The translations under genes were made by a program, and so were the position numbers. From Elymus sibiricus (taxonomy: Eukaryota; Streptophyta; Magnoliopsida; Poales; Poaceae), in the NCBI GenBank assembly GCA_039707655.1, contig CM077671.1, positions 245,410,595 to 245,474,594 of the forward strand: a stretch of 64,000 nucleotides of DNA, in the 5' to 3' direction. Positions 56,605 through 64,000 of this stretch are shown piece by piece (the first letter of the stretch is position 1; every line of letters starts with the position of its first letter). The notes below the pieces were generated by a model. The model did no database searches, was not told the DNA's origin, and was given only the letters and a program-made list of their open reading frames with translations.

Positions 56605-57880
56605 GATCTACAACATAAATATTGCAAAGACAACTTAGACTATTGTTCTTAGATAATGAGTTTAGTTAATCATATTACTTAAAAACTCCCACTCAAATTG
56701 ACATCCCTCCGATCATTCGAGTGTAACATGATCCAAATCCACCAACTCAAGTCCGATCATCACGTGAGTTGAGGTGGTTTCAATGGTGAACATCTTCATG
56801 TTGATCATATCTACTATATGACTCATGTTCGACCTTTCGGTCTCTTGTGTTCCGAGGCCATGTCTGTACATGCTAGGCTCGTCAAGTTTAACCCGAGTGT
56901 TCCGCACGTGTAACATGGCTTACACCCGTTGTATGCGAACGTAGAGTCTATCACACCCGATCATCACGGCGTGTCTCGAAACGACGAACTTTCGCAACGG
57001 TGCACACTTGGGGAGAACACAATTTATCTTGAAATTTAAGTGAGGGATCACCTTATAATGCTACCGTCGTCCTAAGCAAAATAAGATGCATAAAAGGATT
57101 AACATCACATGCAAATCATAAGTGACATGATATGGCCATGAACTTGTGCTTTTGATCTCCATCTCCAAAGCACCGGCATGATCTCCATCGTCACCGGCAT
57201 GACACCATGATCTCCATCATATTGATCTCCATCAACGTGTCGCCATAAGGTTGTCGCGCTGACTGTTGCTTCCACGACTATAGCTAACGTTTAGCGATAA
57301 AGTAAAGCATTACATAGCGCTTAATGATTGACACGCAGGTCATACAATAATTAAAGACAACTCTATGGCTCCTGCCAGTTGCCGTACTCATCGACATGCA
57401 AGTCGTGATATTCTATACATCACATGATCATCTCATACATCACATATATCTCATCATGTAATTGGCCATATCACATCACAACATACCCTGCAAAAACAAG
57501 TTAGACGTCCTCTAATTGTTGTTGCAAATTTTACGTGGCTGCTACGGGTTTGCAAGAACCGTTCTTACCTACGCAAAACCACAACGTGGTGTAGTGATTG
57601 CTTTTTGATCTTCTAAAAGAACCCTCTTCATTGAACCGATTCAACTAAAGTGAGAGAGACAGACACCCGCCAGTCACCTTTATGCAACAAGTGCACGCAG
57701 CGGTAAAACCAGTCTCGCGTAAGCGTACGCGTAATGTCGGTCCGGGCCGCTTCATCTCACAATACCGCTGAATCAAGTATCAACTAGTAACGGCAAGCAA
57801 TATGTATACACCCACGCCCACAACTCGTTTGTGTTCTACTCGAGATCTCATCTACGCATAGACCTAGCTCATGATGCCAC
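56605..57880 (-). other. 5' leader of the complete Angela-type copy, with primer-binding site
   Basis: 1276 bp between LTR3 and the gag start, with no supported coding region. Next to the LTR the minus strand reads GTGGCATCATGAGC, similar but not identical to the TGGTATCAGAGC expected for initiator methionine tRNA. Packaging and translation signals are expected here but cannot be read off. Confidence 0.6.
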
Positions 57881-59742
57881 TGTTGGGGAACGTTGCATGG
57901 GAAACAAAAATTTTCCTACGCACACACAAGATCTATCCATGGTGATGAGCATCTACGAGAGGGAGAGTGAATCTACATACCCTTGTAGATCGCTAAGCGG
58001 AAGCGTTAATAAACGCGGTTGATGTAGTCGAACGTCTTCGCGATCCAAATCGCCGAGCGTCCCGCGATCCAATCACGATCCTTCCGATCTAGTGCCGAAC
58101 GGACGGCACCTCCGCGTTCAACACACGTACGGCTTGATGACGCCTTCACCTCCTCGATCCAGCGAGCGATGATGAAGTAGTGGTTGAGTTCCAGCAGCAC
58201 GACGGCGTGGTGATGGTGGTGAGGAACAATCTCTGCAGGGCTTCGCCAAGCGCTACGGAGATTATGACGGAGGAACTAGAGGGCTAGGGTTGCCGGCACA
58301 CGGCTTGGGAAATCCTGATGTGTCCCGTGTGCTAGCCCTGCCCCTCTATTTATATGTTGAGCCTTGGGGTCTAAACTTGGAGTAAAAGTCTCCTCTAGGT
58401 CGGTTTTGCCCGCACAAGGTCGGTTTGGCCCGCAGGGAAAGAGTCCAACTCGGATCCCTGCCGAACCGTGCACAGCCGCGCACAAGCGGTAGTACCGCTT
58501 CACACAAGCGGTAGTACCGCTTGGGCGGTAGTACCGCTTCACACAAGCGGTAGTACCGCTCGGGCGGTAGTACCGCTTCACCAAGCGGTAGTACCGCTTA
58601 CGCGGCAGCAAAACTACTTTTGCACTTTCCAATACCTCGTGGGCTTTATCCCTTTGGCCCATATAAAGTGTTGCTGCACCCGAACACTTCGGTAAACATC
58701 CGGAACCCCTTCCGGTGAACTCCGGAACTCTTCCGGAGATCAAAACACTATTATCACATATATCAATCTTTACCTCCAGACTATTCCGGAGATCCTCGTC
58801 ATGTCCGGGATCTTATCCGGGACTCCGAACAACTTTCGGTCACCAACATAATAACTCAATTATACTAATCGTCACCAAACGTTAAGTGTGTAGACCCTGC
58901 GGGTTCGAGAACTATGTAGACATGACCGAGACACCTCTACGATCAATAACCAATAGCGGGACCTGGATGCCCATATTGGCTCCTACATATTCTACGAAGA
59001 TCTTTATCGGTCGAACCTCTATGTCAAGGATTCAGTTAATCCCGTATGCTGTTCCCTTTGTTCTTCGGTATGTTACTTGCCCGAGATTCGATCGTCGGTA
59101 TCACTATACCTAGTTCAATCTCGTTACCGGCAAGTCTCTTTACTCGTTCCGTAATACAAGATCTCGTGGCTAACACTTTAGTCACATTGCTTGCAAGGCT
59201 CATTGTGATGTTGTATTACCGAGTGGGCCCTGAGATACCTCTCCGTCATACGGAGTAACAAATCCCAGTCTTGATCCATGCCAACCCAACAGACACCCTC
59301 GGAGATACCTGTAGAGCACCTTTATAGTCACCCAGTTACGTTGCGACGTTTGATACACACAAGGTATTCCTCCGGTGTCAGTGAGTTGCATGATCTCATG
59401 GTCAAAGGAACAGATACTTGACATGCAGAAAACAATAGCAATAAACTGACACGATCAAATGCTACGTTTACAGTTTGGGTCTTGTCCATCACATCATTCT
59501 CCTAATGATGTGATCCCGTTATCAAATGACATCTCATGTCAATGGCTAGGAAACCTTAACCATCTTTGATCAACGAGCTAGTCAACTAGAGGCTTACTAG
59601 GGACACAGTGTTGTCTATGTACCCACACATGTATTTGAGTTTCCAATCAATACAATTATAGCATGGATAATAAACGATTATCATGAACAAGGAAATATAA
59701 TAATAACCAATTTATTATTGCCTCTAGGGCATATTTCCAACA
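57881..59742 (-). repeat. LTR3, mosaic of the inner and outer 5' LTRs, 1862 bp
   Basis: From 57881 to about 58172 the informative sites follow LTR2 (GCGTTAATAAACG, GTCTTCGCG, GATGATGAAG). From 58389 to the end they follow LTR1 (GTCTCCTCTAG, GGCCCAT, AACTCCGG, CTCCAGA, ACGATCA, TGTCAGT, GCTACGT, CGTTATC). The switch lies between 58173 and 58388. This is the sequence signature of a crossover between two LTRs. Confidence 0.9.
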
Positions 59743-60321
59743 CGAACTAGCCTCCAACGCCGGTCTTCGGGACATCCAGTTGCTCCGCACGTCCAGAGTG
59801 TTCGGCTTGCGGGGCGAGTTCCTTTCTTCCTTTCATGCTTCAGCCACTCTTAGCTCGGCCACCGATGACACCCTGCTTTCCGAACATACCTTGCTTACCT
59901 TCTAAGGCCAAACGCCCGAGTGTGAATAGTACCCTTCCTGACAACTTTCCTGACGAAAGGCTCAGACGGGGCGTGGCCACTTAACCAGTTACAGAAACTC
60001 GATTTGCGGTTCAAGGCCACCTCTTTATTGGCACGTTCAATCGACATGAAGATCGTGCTCCATTTTTTACGGGATATGATCAATGATTTGGGCTATCCCA
60101 CGCGCGCATAACGGGACGGTCGCTTCGGGAACTGGCGCAGTTCGTGGCGCAGTAAGGGGACGCTTGATGTTACAACCTTCCATAAAAGGGAGGAAAACAT
60201 CTTCATAGCCTTTCCACGCTCCCGAGATTCGCTTTCTCAAACCTTCCTCGCTCCGAGCGCGCAGATCTAGTCTTTCTCCAGCCCCTCCCCAGACACCCAT
60301 CCTTCTTCCCCGAGCACAGCC
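59743..60321 (+). other. Leader of the right Gypsy-like element
   Basis: Begins with the right CGAAC duplication, then TAGCCTCCAACGCCGG, and continues to the gene start at 60322. It contains no supported open frame and has CT-rich sequence just before the ATG. Confidence 0.6.
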
Positions 60322-63300
60322 ATGGCTGGTTCAGGCTCGCAAGGCAAGTGGGAGGTGTCGCGCGTCACCGAGGACGACATCCAGGAACTGAAGCGCACCG
60401 GTTACCTCCCGATCGATGTCGCCCACCGCGTCCCCGAAGAGGGCCAAGTAGTCCCTACGCCAAAGCCCGGGGAGCGGGTGGTGTTCATTCCTCATTTCAT
60501 CCGGGGACTGAGCTTCCCGCTGCACCCCTTTGTAAGGGGCCTGATGTTCTTCTACGGGTTGGACTTCCACGACCTTCCCCCAAACTCCATCACGCACATT
60601 TCGGCCTTCATCATTGTCTACGAGGCTTTTTTGCGGGTCCAGCCGCACTTCGGCTTACGACTGAAGGTCTTCAACGTCAAGCCGAAGACCGTAAGAAGCC
60701 AGCACGCGGACTGTGAGGGGGCGGTGATCAACAAGCTCCCTCGGGTCCAGTGGCCGGAGGGCACCTTCATCGACACCATCAAGACCTGGCAAAAGGAGTG
60801 GTTCTATATTACTGAACCACGCACCGCGGATTGGGCGGCCCCTCCCGAATTCAGATCTGGACCTCCCGCGAGGCTGACCTCATGGATCAGGAAAGGGCTG
60901 GATTAGGGATCGGCCACAGAGGTAAAAACGTTGTAGGATCGCATTGGAAAGATGCTGGAGGCAAACGTCGGCCTCACCAATGTGGTTTAGGTCATGCTTC
61001 GTCGCCGCCTCCTCCCTTGCCAGCTCCGGGCCACACCGATGTGGGCCTATAAGTTCGATGACCCTCCCACCGTGCACAAGCTCTACCGCACTACTCGGGA
61101 GAAGCTGTGGAAGGCGCTGTTCAAGCCTCTTTAGGAGTGGCCGGCCAAGGAGGAAGACACCGGCCTGGACGCCGAACACCCTCCGCTTAAGGTAAAGCCT
61201 CAATCTTTATCTTCAGGTTCAATCTTTTAGCAAGGATTCTAACCTCTCCTTTCCTGGTTTCCATAGGGCTGGCTAGCTAAGGCCATGCAGATCAACGGCC
61301 CCGCCCCGCTGCCCGAAGCCCCCAGGCCGACCCTGCTGACGGCGATGTTGGTCGAGGCGCCGTATTCGGCGCCAGAGAAGAAGGACAAGAAGAAGAAGGG
61401 TGAGAAGAAGGAGACCCGAGATGGTCTTCGCCCAAGGGGCCCTCCGGACGCTAGGTCTGGGGAGAGCCAGGCCTCCTCCGCTCATGAGGAGGAGCAGGCG
61501 GAGGAAGGGGGAAATTGATTCCCCCCAGCCAAGGAAAAGGGCGGCATCTGTGGATGCCGAGGAGGACCCAGTTCCCCCTTCTTCGAAGAGGCCCTGCAGG
61601 GCCAAGGTGACCCTGTCCGATGTCATCCCGGATTCCGACGAGGAATCCAAAGCGTTTGAGAGGATCCCGCGGAGGATCCCCAGGGCCAAGCCTGCGGCCC
61701 AGAGCTACCGAACCCCAATACTTTGCTTTATACAAAGTTTTTGTTATTGACCGGACAAATGTCTTTCATATTGCAGCCCGGCCCATGATCTCCCGATCGA
61801 ACAGGTCTCAGAGGGAGATCCCCCGCCAGCCGAGCTGGCGAAGAGCGGAACTGCGTCCCGCACTTCTCCTCCCCAGGCCGCCGAAGAGGCCATGGAGGTG
61901 GTATCCCGGCGGACCCCTCCTCGGCCGAATACTGAGGGTGAGGAGGTCATGACCGAGGCCCTTACCTCGGCGACCGAAGACCAGGAGGTCGAGCCCCTCC
62001 TGGTGAACAAAGAGGGAGGCCGCGAGTCATCGGAGCTCCCTCCGAAGACAGCTCCGGAGACCACCAGGCCTCCGATACCGATGACTCTACCTTCTCAAGA
62101 AGGAGGAGCAGCGGTGCTGCCACCGGTGCCGCCCGTGACGGGGCAGGCCACAACCGGGTGGCCAGCTATGATGGAGGAGGCCTTGCGTAGCTCCTCCATA
62201 GCCGAAGACCACCGCATCCTTATGGGTGCGGTTCTGCAAGGCATTCAGTCCGTTGATAGCGGACTGAAGGAGGCCTTCGGGGGTCTTTTGACGGGCTTCG
62301 AGGTAAGCCATGTAATGTTCCTTTCTCTGAACGAATTTTATTTGTGAGGTTTATATATTTCGTATAGGTATAGTAGCCCCCGAGCCCTGGGTGAGTTTAA
62401 GAAGCATACCCGGGGATCCGAGGACCCCAGGTTCCTAGAAAAAACCGATCTGAGTTCCTAGGAATTTGATTGTTTCCGGAGATGATCTGGCAGAAAACGG
62501 TCTAGGACCAACAGCTCGGAGGTGTGTCTCACATATGGTTGCTTTGCAGGCCTCGTCATCAGCGGCGGTTGTTCATGATGTGGAACTTGCTGAGCTAAAC
62601 CGGAAGCTCAAGAGCTCCGACGAGGAGCTTGATCGTCTGAACAAGCGGTTTGACAAAATGCAAAGTAAGTTGGAATTTTATCGCGGGGACCCTGTGTGAC
62701 CCCCATTGATTGAGGTTCTCGAGTTCGCATTTCCTGAAATTTGGCTTTCCATTGTTTTTGCAGCCGTTACTTCCGAGGTTGAGAACCTCAAGGCTGAGCT
62801 TGAGAAGGCCAAGCAAGAGGCCGCCGATCATAGGATGGCGGCCGAGCGAGCGGCTGCCGAACTGAGCTTCTTGAAGGCTGTCAGTGACAAGCACGAAGCC
62901 CGGGTGGCCGAGGTGCAGCAAGAGCTCCAAGATGCAAGCACTAAGTGTGAGGCTCTTGAGCAGAAGACCAAGGACCAGGCGGCCGAGCTATCCACGTTGT
63001 CTTTCGGTCTTAAATCGGAGCGTGTGGATAGGCGGTCTTATGAGGAAGAACTCCGCCAAGTCAGGATGATCGCGGATGGTAAGCCGTACTTACTGCAATG
63101 TGCCTTTGGTGGTAACAGGTTTGCTCGTCTTACACGGCTATGACGTTCCTCAGGCGCCTTTACGGACCTTCCGAGGAGTGCGGCGGACGCGGCCAAGCAC
63201 TTTGCGGCTCAGGACGGGGATGCAGAACAAAGGTTGTTCTGGGCGCAATTTTAGAACCCCGAGCCCCGTCCCGTTCTCAGCTATCAGATGAAGCAGCTGA

Positions 63301-63643
63301 TGGAGCTGCATCGAATGGCGGAGCCGGCCTTAAAGGACCTCTGTATTCGGTTGTGGCCTTCAGAGCCCCTACCGAGCAGTTACTTCGGCCTGGTGTAGAA
63401 GCTCTGCTATGCCTCCTCCCGCACTGAGGTCGTGAAGCGCTCTGTATGTATTGAGGGAGCACGGATGGCCTTTGCGAGGACTATGATGCACTAGCTAGGG
63501 ATGAAGCCACTCGAGATGGCTACAGTGCCCCCCCCCCCCCGCCTCGGAAAGAGCATAGGCGCCCCGAACTGTACTTCGCCACTGCGATGGAGGGTGCTCG
63601 GTCGGTAGAGACCCAATGCCCTAAGGATGTGATTTTCGAATGA
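60322..63643 (+). pseudogene. Transposase_28 gene of the right Gypsy-like element, multi-exon, decayed
   Basis: Exon 1 starts MAGSGSQGKWEVSRVTEDDI and holds the family domain: GYLPIDVAHR, PGERVVFIPHFIRGLSFPLH, DFHDLPPNSITHISAF, WQKEWFYITE. The frame runs on to about 61190 but has TAG stops at about 60904, 60934, 60988 and 61132. Later exon-like parts have GT-AG borders: 61267-61710 (Lys-rich, with a frameshift near 61510), about 61776-62302, 62551-62664 and 62764-63078 (strong coiled coils), and 63153-63643 (LWPSEPLPSSYFGL to DVIFE then TGA). The last part contains two further stops and a 14-16 base C tract near 63530. Exon borders are approximate. Function of the family is unknown. Confidence 0.7.
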
Positions 63644-64000
63644 ACACATTTATTGTATGTCCGATGAATACTTTGTTTTATATAATGTGTATGTGTGGTT
63701 TATCATGCTTTGGTGTTTGGATTATTTTGACTCCTGTGTGGCCGTTTTGGAACTGAAAGTTGCCAGTCGTCGGCTTTAGCCCCCATGTAATTATTACAAG
63801 AGGTGTTCCATCATCCGCAATATTATCCTTAGCCAAATTATCGGAACCCGGAGGCGGTGGTGCGAGAGATGGGAACGAGGCAATCGAACTATGTGGCTTT
63901 AGTACTTTCACTTAGCCGAAGGAGCTTGACTGCGGGGGCTAGTTACTAGCCCCCAGTGTTATGTGATATTCGGGTATACCGAGGTAAAAAACCATTACCA
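63644..64000 (+). other. 3' noncoding part of the right Gypsy-like element
   Basis: AT-rich sequence containing GCTTTAGCCCCCATGTAATT and CTAGCCCCCAGTG, echoes of the post-LTR AGCCCCC motif. No gene is seen and the element continues beyond the window. Confidence 0.5.

Larger units (their letters stand above)
45303..59742 (-). mobile_element. Angela/BARE1-type Copia composite: LTR-internal-LTR-internal-LTR
   Basis: Three near-identical LTRs (45303-47165, 50708-52570, 57881-59742) alternate with a shortened internal region (47166-50707) and a complete one (52571-57880), all on the minus strand. The shortened internal region stops inside gag exactly at the terminal base of LTR2. CGAAC flanks the composite. 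LTR3 is a mosaic of LTR2-like and LTR1-like sequence. The layout is explained by insertion of one copy into the gag of another, then recombination between the two right-hand LTRs. The family name is tentative within the Angela/BARE1/WIS group. Confidence 0.95.
44824..64000 (+). mobile_element. Gypsy-like retrotransposon with Transposase_28 gene, split by the Angela-type composite
   Basis: 5' LTR at 44824 to about 45290, a short internal piece to 45302, then a 14.4 kb insertion. The internal region resumes at 59743 and runs to the window end with a leader and the degenerate gene at 60322-63643. Removing the insertion and one CGAAC restores CCCCCGAAC followed by TAGCCTCCAACGCC. The 3' end and any pol region are off the window. 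Its gene family is the same as that of the element at 1-5761, but the LTRs differ, so the two are distinct families. Confidence 0.8.

Noticed and set aside
50708..59742. Simple nested insertion of a complete Angela-type element
   Set aside because: The bases flanking LTR2 and LTR3 (TGAAG and CGAAC) do not match, so LTR2-LTR3 is no longer a plain insertion. The outer duplication pairs LTR1 with LTR3.
45303..59742. Tandem array made only by unequal exchange between LTRs
   Set aside because: That would give two complete internal regions and would not place the gag breakpoint exactly at an LTR terminus or produce a mosaic LTR3.
1..64000. tRNA or rRNA genes
   Set aside because: No cloverleaf-like sequence or rRNA signature was recognised. 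The only tRNA-related sequences are retrotransposon primer-binding sites.

Overview
This is a 64 kb stretch of a large, repeat-rich grass nuclear genome, almost certainly Triticeae (wheat, goat-grass or barley relative). The evidence is Copia elements of the Angela/BARE1 and Maximus types, Gypsy-like elements carrying the plant 'putative gypsy type transposon' (Transposase_28) gene, Stowaway MITEs, and three intron-containing genes of plant organelle proteins. No prokaryotic features, rRNA or tRNA genes were recognised.

Genes. Three nuclear genes could be modelled exon by exon. (1) An OEP16-3-like PRAT/Tim17-family membrane protein, + strand, coding exons 24358-24682 and 25609-25718. (2) A chloroplast rhodanese-domain protein of the STR9 type, + strand, six exons, 34567-35828. 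(3) A plastid ribosome-associated two-RRM protein (PSRP2 type), - strand, four exons, 43529 down to 41885. All three act in plastids or mitochondria. The first two have Arabidopsis counterparts that, from memory, are adjacent loci (At2g42210, At2g42220), so part of this island may be ancient microsynteny.

Left flank (1-22250). A minus-strand Gypsy-like element (1-5761, running off the left edge) with a 143-bp hairpin tandem array is inserted in the 3' LTR of a young Maximus-like Copia element (5762-14040). Next comes a LINE fragment split by a Pack-MULE-like element (15256-18171), which itself holds a non-LTR retroposon (15817-17383). A solo LTR with intact GCGCC duplications follows (18965-20533).

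Middle (22250-44280). The genes sit among MITEs, a PIF/Harbinger-like element next to STR9, nested retroposon ends, a solo Maximus-type LTR with GTGAG duplications (37970-39514), a LINE fragment with an internal tandem duplication, and a probable hAT relic.

Right flank (44281-64000). A LINE fragment is cut by a plus-strand Gypsy-like element (44824 to beyond the right edge), which is split by a 14.4 kb Angela/BARE1-type composite (45303-59742) with three LTRs and two internal regions. Perfect CGAAC duplications flank the composite. The right-hand LTR is a mosaic: its inner part matches LTR2 and its outer part matches LTR1. This fits an Angela element inserting into another Angela element, followed by LTR-LTR recombination that deleted the outer element's leader and N-terminal gag. 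It is the most informative structure in the window.

Limits: element family names come from memory of Triticeae repeats and are tentative. LTR comparisons were made by eye.
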